Below are positions 19,986 to 28,419 of a stretch of 64,000 nt of DNA, piece by piece (the first letter of the stretch is position 1; each line of letters opens with the position of its first letter). The DNA comes from Pseudomonas sp. ICMP22404. Its GTDB lineage: Bacteria > Pseudomonadota > Gammaproteobacteria > Pseudomonadales > Pseudomonadaceae. Position numbers and translations under genes: made by a program. The notes beneath the pieces were generated by a model, which searched no databases, was not told the DNA's origin, and saw only the letters and a list, made by a program, of their open reading frames with translations. The stretch lies in contig NZ_VCNG01000001.1 of NCBI RefSeq assembly GCF_006227205.1, positions 1 through 64,000 of the forward strand, given 5' to 3'.

Positions 19986-20759
19986 CCAGAGTTTGCGAGT
20001 GACCACCACGATGGCGTTTCCAGAAGAGGATTGAACAGCATCGGGCAACGTTATCTCAGCGGCCGGGTCCAGGCAACCGGGAATTAACAGGCGCAGGTCG
20101 TCGATCACCAGCGAGGGAAACTCTTCAGCGATCGGCCGGCCGTGGTTGTAGCCATAACTCAGCGCCACGCACTTGACCCCCGCCGCTTTCGCCGCCAGCA
20201 CATCGCTGCGCGAGTCGCCGACAAATAACGATTGGGAGGCCGGGATGTTGGCCATTTTCATGACGAAGAACAGCGCCGCCGGGTCGGGCTTCTTCTGCGG
20301 CAAGGTGTCGCCGCCGATGATCCAGCGGAAGTAGCGGCCGATTTTCATCTGGTCCAGCAACGGCGCGACAAAGCGTTCCGGCTTGTTGGTGATCAACGCC
20401 ATTTCCACGCCTTGCTTGTGCAGCCACTTGAGGGTCGAGCGCACACCGGGGTAGACCACCGTCAGCGGGTGATTGCCTTCATAGGCTTCGTTGAACAACT
20501 CCAACGCTCGCTCGGCCTCGGCGTCATCGACTCCCTGGGCGTCGATGTGATTGGCCAGGGCCCGGCGCACCAGCATGGGCGCACCGTTGCCAACCCAATG
20601 GCGCACCGCCTCGAGGCCGGCAGGCGGGCGTCCGAGCTTGAGCAGCATGTCGTCCACCGCTGCCGCGAGGTCCGGGACCGAATCGACCAGTGTGCCATCG
20701 AGGTCGAACATCACCAGACGCGGCAGGCTGCCGGGGAACAGCTGCTCGAAACCGCTCAT
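19941..20759 (-). CDS. gph: Phosphoglycolate phosphatase, with Trp-rich tail
   Basis: HAD-family phosphatase that removes 2-phosphoglycolate. The 272-residue product has [14 protein letters not shown] (catalytic Asp), VITNKP-type motif II ([10 protein letters not shown]) and a motif IV GDSRSD. The body ends near residue 225; about 45 more residues form a tail ending [11 protein letters not shown] just before the stop. This tail is very like the trpG leader ORF, so part of gph probably doubles as the trpE leader, with a possible internal start at 19976 or 19985. It overlaps rpe by 4 bases. Confidence 0.94.
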   Translation of the reverse strand: MSGFEQLFPGSLPRLVMFDLDGTLVDSVPDLAAAVDDMLLKLGRPPAGLEAVRHWVGNGAPMLVRRALANHIDAQGVDDAEAERALELFNEAYEGNHPLTVVYPGVRSTLKWLHKQGVEMALITNKPERFVAPLLDQMKIGRYFRWIIGGDTLPQKKPDPAALFFVMKMANIPASQSLFVGDSRSDVLAAKAAGVKCVALSYGYNHGRPIAEEFPSLVIDDLRLLIPGCLDPAAEITLPDAVQSSSGNAIVVVTRKLWMKVMKALARWRWRA

Positions 20760-21430
20760 GGACGGGCCAGAGCCAGTTCGGCGCGCATTTTTTCGATGAC
20801 TTCCTTGTAGTCCGGCGCGTTGAAGATCGCCGAACCTGCAACGAAGGTGTCGGCGCCGGCCGCGGCGATCTCGCGGATATTGCCCACGTTCACGCCGCCG
20901 TCGATTTCCAGGCGAATGTCACGTCCCGAGGCATCGATCAGCGCACGGGCCTCGCGCAGCTTGTCGAGGGTCGCCGGGATGAACTTCTGACCGCCGAAAC
21001 CAGGGTTGACGCTCATCAACAGGATCATATCGACCTTGTCCATCACGTACTTGAGTACGTCCAGCGGTGTCGCGGGGTTGAACACCAGGCCAGCCTTGCA
21101 GCCGCCCTCACGGATCAACTGCAAGGAGCGATCGACGTGCAGCGTGGCTTCGGGGTGGAACGTGATGTAGGTGGCACCGGCTTCGATGAAGTCGCCGACG
21201 ATACGGTCCACCGGGCTGACCATCAGGTGCGCGTCGATCGGCGCGGTGATGCCGTACTTGCGCAGTGCCGCGCAGACCATCGGGCCGATGGTCAGGTTGG
21301 GTACGTAGTGGTTGTCCATGACATCGAAGTGCACGATGTCGGCCCCGGCGGCCAGGACGTTGTCCACTTCTTCGCCCAGGCGGGCGAAGTCGGCGGAGAG
21401 AATCGACGGAGCAATGGCGAAGGGCTGCAT
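20756..21430 (-). CDS. rpe: Ribulose-phosphate 3-epimerase
   Basis: Interconverts ribulose-5-phosphate and xylulose-5-phosphate in the pentose phosphate pathway. The 224-residue TIM barrel has [16 protein letters not shown] at the start, [17 protein letters not shown], and the metal/phosphate motifs [12 protein letters not shown] and EIDGGVN. The start at 21430 is preferred over the 22-codon upstream extension. It overlaps gph by 4 bases, so rpe-gph-trpE is probably one unit. Confidence 0.96.
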   Translation of the reverse strand: MQPFAIAPSILSADFARLGEEVDNVLAAGADIVHFDVMDNHYVPNLTIGPMVCAALRKYGITAPIDAHLMVSPVDRIVGDFIEAGATYITFHPEATLHVDRSLQLIREGGCKAGLVFNPATPLDVLKYVMDKVDMILLMSVNPGFGGQKFIPATLDKLREARALIDASGRDIRLEIDGGVNVGNIREIAAAGADTFVAGSAIFNAPDYKEVIEKMRAELALARP

Positions 21431-21508
21431 GACGCACCTGTTTTGAGCGAAATCGCGATGGCGCGCATTGTATACCTCAAGGTTTGGCGCGCCCACCGTG
21501 GCCGACGA

Positions 21509-22657
21509 TCAATACGCTGCGCGGTAGATCTTCTCGATATCAGCGACGCTCAGCTTGCGTGGATTGTTACGCATCAACCGCTCGATCCCCGCAGCCTCCA
21601 CGGCCATGGACGGAATCACGTCCTCGGTGACACCCAGGCCGCTCAAGCCCTTGGGGATCTCTACGGCGCTACACAACGCGGCCATGGCCTTCACCGCTTC
21701 GTCGGCGGCTTCAAGATCACTCAAGTGGCCGGTCTTTATGCCCATCGCTTCGGCAATATCCCGCATGCGCTCCACGCAGGCCATTTTGTTCCACTGCATG
21801 ACATAGGGCAGCAGCAAGGCGTTGGCGACGCCATGGGACACGTGAAAGCGCCCGCCCAATGGATAAGCCAGCGCATGCACCGCGCCGACCCCGGCATTGC
21901 CGAACGCCATGCCGGCCATCAGGCTGGCGGTTGCCATATCCTCGCGGGCCTGCAGGTGAGCCGGGTTGGCAAAGGCCTTGGGCAACGCGCGGCTGATCAG
22001 TTTGATCGCACCGATGGCCAGGGCATCGGTGATCGGCGAGGCATTGAGCGAAAGGTAGGACTCGACAGCATGAGCCAGCGCATCGACACCACTGGCCGCG
22101 GTCACGCCGGGAGGACAGGTCAGGGTCATCTGCGGGCTGACCAGCGCCACGTCCGGCAACAGATAATCGCTGACAATGCCCTTCTTCAATTGTGCAGCCT
22201 TGTCGGAAAGGATCGCCACGTTGGTGACCTCCGAGCCGGTCCCCGCCGTGGTGGGAATGGCAATCATCGGCGGGCCCTTGCGGGGGACCTGGTCGACACC
22301 GAACATGTCCTGCAGCTCGCCGTGATAACCGGCGTAGACGCCCACGCACTTGGCAATGTCGATGGCACTGCCACCGCCGAGGCCGATCAGGCCATCATGG
22401 CCGCCGTCGCGGTAGGCCTGCATGCAATCTTCGACGATGGCGATCTCCGGGTCCGGCATGACCCGGTCGAAAATCTCGTAGTCGCGCCCGCCCAAGTGCT
22501 GCAGGGCCAGGTTCACGGTGCCGGACCGGACCAGCGCGGCGTCGGTGACGATCAGCGGGTTATCCACATCCAGCCGTGTCAGCTCGGCCGCCAGTTGCTC
22601 AATGGCAGCAGCACCGGTGATCAGTTTGTGGGCGATCTTGAATGAGGAAAGACTCAT
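21509..22657 (-). CDS. Iron-containing alcohol dehydrogenase
   Basis: Predicted NAD-dependent group III alcohol dehydrogenase of 382 residues. It has the Rossmann signature GLGGGSAIDIAKCV, TTAGTGSEVT and the metal-binding His residues (DALAHAVESY, GAVHALAYPLGGRFHVSHG). The substrate is unknown; relatives oxidise short alcohols or are implicated in sensing them. It lies between rpe and the ABC importer on the same strand, with a REP pair separating it from the importer, so it is probably a separate unit. Confidence 0.9.
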   Translation of the reverse strand: MSLSSFKIAHKLITGAAAIEQLAAELTRLDVDNPLIVTDAALVRSGTVNLALQHLGGRDYEIFDRVMPDPEIAIVEDCMQAYRDGGHDGLIGLGGGSAIDIAKCVGVYAGYHGELQDMFGVDQVPRKGPPMIAIPTTAGTGSEVTNVAILSDKAAQLKKGIVSDYLLPDVALVSPQMTLTCPPGVTAASGVDALAHAVESYLSLNASPITDALAIGAIKLISRALPKAFANPAHLQAREDMATASLMAGMAFGNAGVGAVHALAYPLGGRFHVSHGVANALLLPYVMQWNKMACVERMRDIAEAMGIKTGHLSDLEAADEAVKAMAALCSAVEIPKGLSGLGVTEDVIPSMAVEAAGIERLMRNNPRKLSVADIEKIYRAAY

Positions 22658-22734
22658 GTGCACGGCCTCTTGTTCGAATATGGGCTGGCACAAGGATAGC
22701 TCGGTATTGCGGATCGTGAATACGCCGCAAGTCC

Positions 22735-22826
22735 TTGTGGGAGCGAGCCTGCTCGCGATAGCGGTGGGACATTCAACATAGAGGCTGAATGTCAGTCCGC
22801 TATCGCGAGCAGGCTCGCTCCCACAG
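22735..22826. repeat. REP pair between the alcohol dehydrogenase and ABC permease genes
   Basis: Inverted copies of the REP unit at about 22735-22760 and 22799-22826 (gtgggagcgagcctgctcgc and its complement). Forms a long hairpin just after the last importer gene on the minus strand. Confidence 0.9.
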
Positions 22827-22831
22827 AGTAC

Positions 22832-23656
22832 TCAGGCTTGGGTGGTACGCAGTTTCTCGCTACGCCCACGCAACCACTCCAGGGTCAGCAGCAGGATCAC
22901 CGAGAAGGCGATCAACAGCGTCGCCGCCGCCGCGATGGTAGGACTGAGGTTTTCGCGAATGCCGCTGAACATCTGCCGTGGCAGGGTGGCCTGCTCGGGG
23001 CCGGCGAGGAACAGGGTCACCACAACTTCATCGAATGAAGTCGCGAAGGCGAACAACGCCCCGGAGATCACACCCGGAGCGATCAACGGCAAGGTCACCC
23101 GACGAAACGCCGTCAATGGCGAAGCGCCCAGGCTGGCGGCGGCTCGCACCAGGTTATGGTTGAAGCCCTGCAAGGTCGCCGAGACGGTGATGATGACGAA
23201 CGGTACGCCAAGCACCGCGTGGACCACGATCAACGAGATAAAACTGTTGCCCATTCCCAGCGGCGCGAAGAACAGGTAGCTGGCCACGCCGATGATCACC
23301 ACCGGGACCACCATAGGTGAAATCACCAGCGCCATGACCAGCGCCTTGCCCGGGAAATCGCCACGGGTCAGGCCAATGGCCGCCAGCGTACCGAAGACCA
23401 TCGCCAGCAACGTGGCAGCCGGGGCCACGATGATGCTGTTCTTCAACGCCCGCATCCACTCGGCCGAGGCGAAGAAGTCCTGATACCAGTGCAGCGAAAA
23501 GCCCTGCAGCGGATACACCAGGAAACTGCCGGAGTTGAACGACAGTGGCACGATCACCAGCACCGGCAGGATCAGGAACAACAGAATCAGTCCGCAGAGC
23601 GTACGCAAGCAGTAGAACCACACCCGTTCGACGGGAGACATGTAAGGACTCAGCAT
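22832..23656 (-). CDS. ABC transporter permease, polyamine type (PotC/YdcV-like)
   Basis: Inner-membrane channel subunit of the importer. The 274-residue product has about six membrane helices and the EAA-type loop (AAASLGASPLTAFRRVTLPLI) that contacts the ATPase. It is the last of four genes in the order ATPase, binding protein, permease, permease, and starts 13 bases after the other permease stop. A REP pair follows directly. Confidence 0.9.
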   Translation of the reverse strand: MLSPYMSPVERVWFYCLRTLCGLILLFLILPVLVIVPLSFNSGSFLVYPLQGFSLHWYQDFFASAEWMRALKNSIIVAPAATLLAMVFGTLAAIGLTRGDFPGKALVMALVISPMVVPVVIIGVASYLFFAPLGMGNSFISLIVVHAVLGVPFVIITVSATLQGFNHNLVRAAASLGASPLTAFRRVTLPLIAPGVISGALFAFATSFDEVVVTLFLAGPEQATLPRQMFSGIRENLSPTIAAAATLLIAFSVILLLTLEWLRGRSEKLRTTQA

Positions 23657-23668
23657 TTCGATCTCCCC

Positions 23669-24916
23669 TTAGCTCAGGCGCAGGCGACTGGCGCCCACCA
23701 GCCAGCTGTAAATCAGATAAAGCACGATGGTCGCCAGCAACAGCAGCCCGCCGAGCGCCGTGGCCATGCCCCAGTTGATGCTGGTGTTGGTGTAGAACGC
23801 GACGAAGTAGCTGACCATCTGGTCGTTCGGGCTGCCCAGCAACGCCGGGGTGATGTAGTAGCCGATAGCGAGGATGAACACCAACAGGCAACCGGCGCCG
23901 ATACCGGCATAGGTCTGCGGGAAGTACACCCGCCAGAAACTGGCAAATGGATGACAGCCCAGGGAAATCGCCGCCCGCATGTAGGTGGGCGAGATGCCCT
24001 TCATCACGCTGTAGATCGGCAGGATCATGAACGGCAGCAGGATGTGGACCATCGAAATGTAGACACCGGTACGGTTGAAGACCAACTCCAGAGGCTTGTC
24101 GATGACGCCCATGGCCAGCAGGGCACTGTTGATCAGGCCTCCGGATTGCAACAGTACGATCCACGCCGCCACCCGTACCAGGATCGAAGTCCAGAACGGC
24201 AGCAGCACCAGGATCATCAGCAGGTTGCTCTGGCGCGACGGCAGGTTCGCCAACAGGTAGGCCAGTGGATAAGCCAGTACCAGGCAGATCGCGGTGATGA
24301 CCAGGCCCATCCAGAATGTACGGGCAAAAATGTCGAGGTAGATCGCCTGGTCAGGCGTGGCCGGGGCCAGTTCGCCGAGGTCGTCGATGCGATGATCGAC
24401 GGACGCCAGCAGGTAATAGGGGGTAACGTTGCTGGTATTGCGGCGGATCACCTGCCAATACGCGGGATCGCCCCAACGCTCATCGAGGTTTTCCAGTGCT
24501 TCTTTATAAGAAGGCGGTTCGCTGGCAAATGGCAACGCACGAGCGGTCTTGGTCAGCAGGCTGCGATAGCCGGCCGATTCCATGTTCAGGCGCTTGGACA
24601 AGTCGCCCAGAGTCTGATTCTTGCGCGCTTCGGCCAGGTCTTCACTGGCGGCCTTGTACACCGGTTCCCCAGGTAAACCGCGCCCATCCCACGCTGCAAT
24701 CGCAGCCACGGTACGCGGCATGGTGCCGACCACTTCCGGGTTGCTGACGCTTTTGAACAACAGCGCCACGATTGGCACCAGGAACACCAGCAACAGAAAC
24801 AGCACCAGCGGCGCGATCAAGGCCTGGGCCTTCCAGCGGTTGACCCGCTCGGCGCGCTTGAGCCGCTGCTTCAAGGTGGGGCTGGTGCCCGCGTTCAGTG
24901 GAACGGCGATGGCCAT
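23669..24916 (-). CDS. ABC transporter permease, polyamine type (PotB/YdcU-like)
   Basis: First inner-membrane channel subunit, 415 residues. It has an N-terminal helix, a large periplasmic insert of about 150 residues between the first and second helices (longer than in PotB), and the EAA-type loop (AAISLGCHPFASFWRVYFPQ). The start MAIAVPLN at 24916 is chosen; the 41-codon upstream extension would run into a REP element. Confidence 0.9.
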   Translation of the reverse strand: MAIAVPLNAGTSPTLKQRLKRAERVNRWKAQALIAPLVLFLLLVFLVPIVALLFKSVSNPEVVGTMPRTVAAIAAWDGRGLPGEPVYKAASEDLAEARKNQTLGDLSKRLNMESAGYRSLLTKTARALPFASEPPSYKEALENLDERWGDPAYWQVIRRNTSNVTPYYLLASVDHRIDDLGELAPATPDQAIYLDIFARTFWMGLVITAICLVLAYPLAYLLANLPSRQSNLLMILVLLPFWTSILVRVAAWIVLLQSGGLINSALLAMGVIDKPLELVFNRTGVYISMVHILLPFMILPIYSVMKGISPTYMRAAISLGCHPFASFWRVYFPQTYAGIGAGCLLVFILAIGYYITPALLGSPNDQMVSYFVAFYTNTSINWGMATALGGLLLLATIVLYLIYSWLVGASRLRLS

Positions 24917-24998
24917 GGCGAACTCCGCAAATCTTTTTTTATCGTTACAGGGACGGTGTGCCGCCCCTGTTCTTTTGAAACACCCGAGACTGACGTCC

Positions 24999-25087
24999 TG
25001 TGGGAGCGAGCCTGCTCGCGATGGCTGCGACGCATTCATTATCGATGTGTCTGACAGACAGCTATCGCGAGCAGGCTCGCTCCCACA
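24999..25087. repeat. REP pair between the binding-protein and permease genes
   Basis: Inverted REP units at 24999-25024 and 25061-25087 inside an otherwise co-directional ABC operon. Such a hairpin after the binding-protein gene may shield its mRNA and raise its level over the permeases. Confidence 0.9.
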
Positions 25088-25117
25088 TGGACCCTATCCA
25101 GCCTTCAGCGGGTTGGG

Positions 25118-26161
25118 TTACTTCGCAGCCCAGGAGTTGAAGCGCTGTTCCAGTTGCTCACCGTTGTCAGCCCAGAAGCTGACATCGATCTGTACCTGGT
25201 TGGCGATGTTTTCCGGGGTGGTCGGCATGTCTTTCAAGACATCCTTGGACAGCAACGGTACTGCCTGGGTGTTGGCCGGGCCGTAGGCGATGTTTTCCGA
25301 GTAGGTCTTCTGCTGCTGTGGCGCCACCGAGTAGGCGATGAATTTCTTCGCCGCTTCGGCGCGGGTCTTGTCCAGGCCGCGCGGGATGGCCCAGGCGTCG
25401 AAGTCGTAGATACCGCCGTTCCACACCACTTTCAGGTTGCTTTCTTTCTGTACCGCGGCGATCCGGCCGTTGTAGGCCGAGCTCATGACCACGTCACCGG
25501 AGGCCAGGTACTGCGGCGGCTGTGCGCCGGCCTCCCACCACTGGATGTTCGGCTTGAGTTCGTCGAGCTTCTTGAACGCGCGATCCTGACCATCCTTGCC
25601 AGCCAACACCTTGTAGACGTCTTTTGGCGCGACACCGTCGGCCATCAAGGCGAATTCCAGGGTGTACTTGGCGCCCTTGCGCAGGCCACGCTTACCCGGG
25701 AATTGCTTGGTGTCCCAGAAATCCGCCCAACTGGTGGGCGCGGTTTTCAGTTTGTCGGCGTTGTAGGCCAGGACGGTCGACCATACGAAGAAGCCTACGC
25801 CGCAAGGCTGGATGGCGCCCTTGACGTAGTCTTCGGTCTTGCCGAACAGCGCCGGGTCGAGTTGCTCGAACATGTCTTCGTCGCAACCACGGGACAATTC
25901 AGGGGACTCGACTTCAACCAGGTCCCACGAGACGCTCTTGGTGTCGACCATGGCCTTGACCTTGGCCATTTCGCCGTTGTACTCGCCAGCCACGATCTTG
26001 CCGTTGCCGGCCGCTTCCCACGGTGCGTAAAAGGCTTTGACCTGAGCCGCCTTGTTCGCCCCGCCAAAAGACACCACGGTCAGGTCCGGGCCCGCCGCCA
26101 TCGCGCTTGCCGCACCCATCATGCCCAGGGTCAGGGCGGTGAACTTCAGGGATCTCAACAT
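25118..26161 (-). CDS. Periplasmic binding protein of polyamine-type ABC importer
   Basis: Captures substrate in the periplasm. The 347-residue product has a signal peptide (about residues 1-22, ending AMAA) and the PotD/YdcS-like fold (LTVVSFGGANKAAQVKAFY at the mature start). The family serves spermidine, putrescine and similar cations; the actual ligand is not decided by the sequence. It lies 53 bases after the ATPase gene. Confidence 0.9.
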   Translation of the reverse strand: MLRSLKFTALTLGMMGAASAMAAGPDLTVVSFGGANKAAQVKAFYAPWEAAGNGKIVAGEYNGEMAKVKAMVDTKSVSWDLVEVESPELSRGCDEDMFEQLDPALFGKTEDYVKGAIQPCGVGFFVWSTVLAYNADKLKTAPTSWADFWDTKQFPGKRGLRKGAKYTLEFALMADGVAPKDVYKVLAGKDGQDRAFKKLDELKPNIQWWEAGAQPPQYLASGDVVMSSAYNGRIAAVQKESNLKVVWNGGIYDFDAWAIPRGLDKTRAEAAKKFIAYSVAPQQQKTYSENIAYGPANTQAVPLLSKDVLKDMPTTPENIANQVQIDVSFWADNGEQLEQRFNSWAAK

Positions 26162-26214
26162 TTATTGTTCTCTCCACATGCAGGGTTGGTGTGTTGATTA
26201 CAGCAGGGGGGCGA

Positions 26215-27339
26215 TCAATTCGCCTCTAGAAGTGGGTCGAGCGCACGCACGTGCTCAACCTGCCAGCCAAGCGGAACCACGTCGCCGACGGCCAGCTCGG
26301 GATCGAGCTCGGCAATCGGCTGTTTCACGAAGAAGTCGTTCTTGCCGCAGACTTCCAGGCGAACCCGGACGTGGTCGCCCAGATAGATGAATTCCGCCAC
26401 CCTCCCTGAGAAGCGGTTGACACATTGTTCGCTTGCGCCGTTGAGGCTCACCCGCTCCGGACGGATCGACAGGGTCACCGGCTCGCCAGGCTTGCCGACA
26501 TTGACCGCCAGTGCCTCGACCTTTTCGCCACGGCCCAACTCCACCAGGCAGCGATCGCCGGTTTGGCTGTGCAGGCGACCGCTGAGACGGTTGTTTTCGC
26601 CAATGAAGTTGGCGACGAACGTATTTTTGGGTTCTTCGTAGAGCGTGCGCGGCGGGGCGATCTGCTGGATTTCGCCCTGATGGAACACCGCCACGCGGTC
26701 GGACATGGTCAAGGCTTCGCCCTGGTCGTGGGTCACATAGACCACGGTCACGCCGAGACGCTGGTGCAGGTGTTTGATTTCCATCTGCATGTGTTCACGC
26801 AGTTGCTTGTCCAGTGCGCCGAGGGGTTCGTCCATCAGCACCAGTTGTGGCTCGAACACCAGCGCCCGGGCCAGGGCGACACGCTGCTGCTGGCCGCCGG
26901 ACAATTGCGCCGGGTAACGCTGGGCGAAGGTGTCCAGCTGGACCATGCTCAGTACCCGTTTCACGCGGTCGCTGACATCGCTCTTGTTCAGGCCACGCAC
27001 GGTCAATGGGAACGCCAGGTTCTCGGCGACGGTCATGTGGGGGAACAGGGCATAGTTCTGGAACACCATGCCGATGTCGCGCTTGTGGGGCGGCACATGG
27101 TTGATGGCACGGCCGGCCAACTGGATTTCACCGGCGGTTGGGGTTTCAAAACCCGCGAGCATCATCAGGCTGGTGGTCTTGCCGGAGCCGGACGGCCCGA
27201 GCAAGGTCAGGAATTCGCCTTTGCGAATGTCCAGGTTGAGGTCCTTGACGATCAGGTTCTCGCCATCGTAGCTCTTTTGCACACCACGAAAGCTGACCAG
27301 CACATCACTGGTCCCCGCGCTTGAATCGACCTGGCTCAT
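26215..27339 (-). CDS. ABC transporter ATPase, polyamine type (PotA-like)
   Basis: Powers the importer. The 374-residue product has Walker A (GPSGSGKTTSLMML), signature LSGGQQQRVALARAL, Walker B (LVLMDEPLGAL) and the switch His (VTHDQGEALTMSD), followed by a C-terminal TOBE domain. It is the first gene of the importer operon. Its upstream region has a perfect-armed palindrome (27451-27466) and a REP pair before the response regulator gene. Confidence 0.93.
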   Translation of the reverse strand: MSQVDSSAGTSDVLVSFRGVQKSYDGENLIVKDLNLDIRKGEFLTLLGPSGSGKTTSLMMLAGFETPTAGEIQLAGRAINHVPPHKRDIGMVFQNYALFPHMTVAENLAFPLTVRGLNKSDVSDRVKRVLSMVQLDTFAQRYPAQLSGGQQQRVALARALVFEPQLVLMDEPLGALDKQLREHMQMEIKHLHQRLGVTVVYVTHDQGEALTMSDRVAVFHQGEIQQIAPPRTLYEEPKNTFVANFIGENNRLSGRLHSQTGDRCLVELGRGEKVEALAVNVGKPGEPVTLSIRPERVSLNGASEQCVNRFSGRVAEFIYLGDHVRVRLEVCGKNDFFVKQPIAELDPELAVGDVVPLGWQVEHVRALDPLLEAN

Positions 27340-27450
27340 ACCCGCACCTTTTGTATTGATGACTGCTTGTGAATCAAGCCTAGTGGAGCCTCGTGCCCAC
27401 GCAAATCGGGGCGCAGGAGAGAATCGCCTCAGGCGGATGGAAGAGTCGGG

Positions 27451-27466
27451 GTAGGGATCGCCCTAC
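27451..27466. promoter_or_regulatory. Palindrome upstream of the ABC importer operon
   Basis: GTAGGG and CCCTAC flank four bases, about 110 bases before the ATPase start. The symmetry fits a dimeric regulator such as the neighbouring NarL/FixJ-type response regulator. That is a guess from position. Confidence 0.4.
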
Positions 27467-27568
27467 AAGGACGGCGGGATTGGATAAAAGCGTCGGGGCT
27501 TTTGTGATAAACGCTGAAATTGCGTGCTCTGAGGCATGTCGCAAATGGACATGCCAACTCGAGCGCCC

Positions 27569-27658
27569 TGTGGGAGCGAGCCTGCTCGCGATGACGGCGG
27601 CACATTCAGCATTGATGCAAGCTGACCCACCGCTATCGCGAGCAGGCTCGCTCCCACA
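27569..27658. repeat. REP pair after the response regulator gene
   Basis: Inverted REP units at 27569-27594 and 27631-27658, immediately past the response regulator stop on the minus strand. Confidence 0.9.
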
Positions 27659-27675
27659 AAGGATCTGTGGCGGGC

Positions 27676-28305
27676 CTAGAGCAACTTATGCTCCATCGCA
27701 TACTTCACCAGTTCCGCCAGCGAAGTAATGTTGAGCTTCTGCATCAAGCGCGCCTTGTGGGTGCTGATGGTTTTACTGCTCAGGGCCAACTGCTGGGCGA
27801 TGTCGTTGACGTTGGCACCTTGGGCAAGACGTTCGAAGACCGAGAACTCGCGCTCGGACAGCAGCGAATGCAACGGGCGCGCGTCGGTCAGGCCGACTTC
27901 GAACACCATGCGGTCGGCCAGGTCCGGGTCGATGTAACGACCGCCTGCCGCGACTTTACGAATCGCCATGAGCAGCAATGCCGGGTCGCTGTCCTTGGTC
28001 GCGTAGCCAGCCGCACCGACCTTCAGCGCCCGGGCCGCCATCTGCGCCTCGTCATGCATCGACAACACCAGGATCGCCGGTGGATTGTTCAGCGCACGGA
28101 TTCGCGGGATCGCCTCCAGGCCATTGACCCCCGGCATGGAAATATCCAGCAGCACCACTTCGCAGGGCACGTGCCGCAGGGTTTCGAGCAACTGCTCGCC
28201 GTTGCTCGCCTCTCCCGCCACCACCAGATCCTTTGCCAGGCCGATCAATTGTTTGATGCCTTCACGGACGATGGTGTGGTCTTCGGCTACCAGTACACGG
28301 ATCAC
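27676..28305 (-). CDS. NarL/FixJ-type response regulator
   Basis: Transcription factor of 209 residues. The receiver domain has Asp9, the phospho-acceptor Asp54 (LLDISMPGVNG) and the conserved Lys in YATKDSDP; the C-terminus is a LuxR-type helix-turn-helix (GANVNDIAQQLALSSKTISTHKARLMQKL). It follows the sensor kinase gene on the same strand, separated by a REP pair, and is almost certainly its partner. It precedes the polyamine-type importer. Confidence 0.92.
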   Translation of the reverse strand: MIRVLVAEDHTIVREGIKQLIGLAKDLVVAGEASNGEQLLETLRHVPCEVVLLDISMPGVNGLEAIPRIRALNNPPAILVLSMHDEAQMAARALKVGAAGYATKDSDPALLLMAIRKVAAGGRYIDPDLADRMVFEVGLTDARPLHSLLSEREFSVFERLAQGANVNDIAQQLALSSKTISTHKARLMQKLNITSLAELVKYAMEHKLL

Positions 28306-28328
28306 GTTCTTCTCCAGATTCAGAATCC

Positions 28329-28396
28329 AATCGCGAGCAGGCTCGCTCCCACATTAATGTCCACATAGCCCTGTGGGAGCGAGCCTGCTCGCGATT
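28329..28396. repeat. REP pair between sensor kinase and response regulator genes, reversed orientation
   Basis: Two REP units at 28329-28353 and 28371-28396, only 17 bases apart. Here the left unit is in the ctcccaca direction and the right in the tgtgggag direction, the reverse of the pairs at 18269, 22735, 24999 and 27569. Confidence 0.88.
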
Positions 28397-28419
28397 GGCC
28401 CGCCCAGGCAACCCACCCA

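Larger units (their letters stand above)
27340..27675. other. Intergenic region between the importer and the response regulator
   Basis: 336 bases without a gene. It holds the GTAGGG...CCCTAC palindrome (27451-27466), likely part of the importer's control region, and a REP pair (27569-27658) close to the response-regulator stop. Confidence 0.7.

Noticed and set aside
18376-20034. 552-codon open frame on the plus strand
   Set aside because: Antisense to trpE and part of gph; no domain recognisable.
20690-22645. 651-codon open frame on the plus strand
   Set aside because: Antisense to rpe and the alcohol dehydrogenase. Its length reflects low stop frequency in that frame, not coding function.
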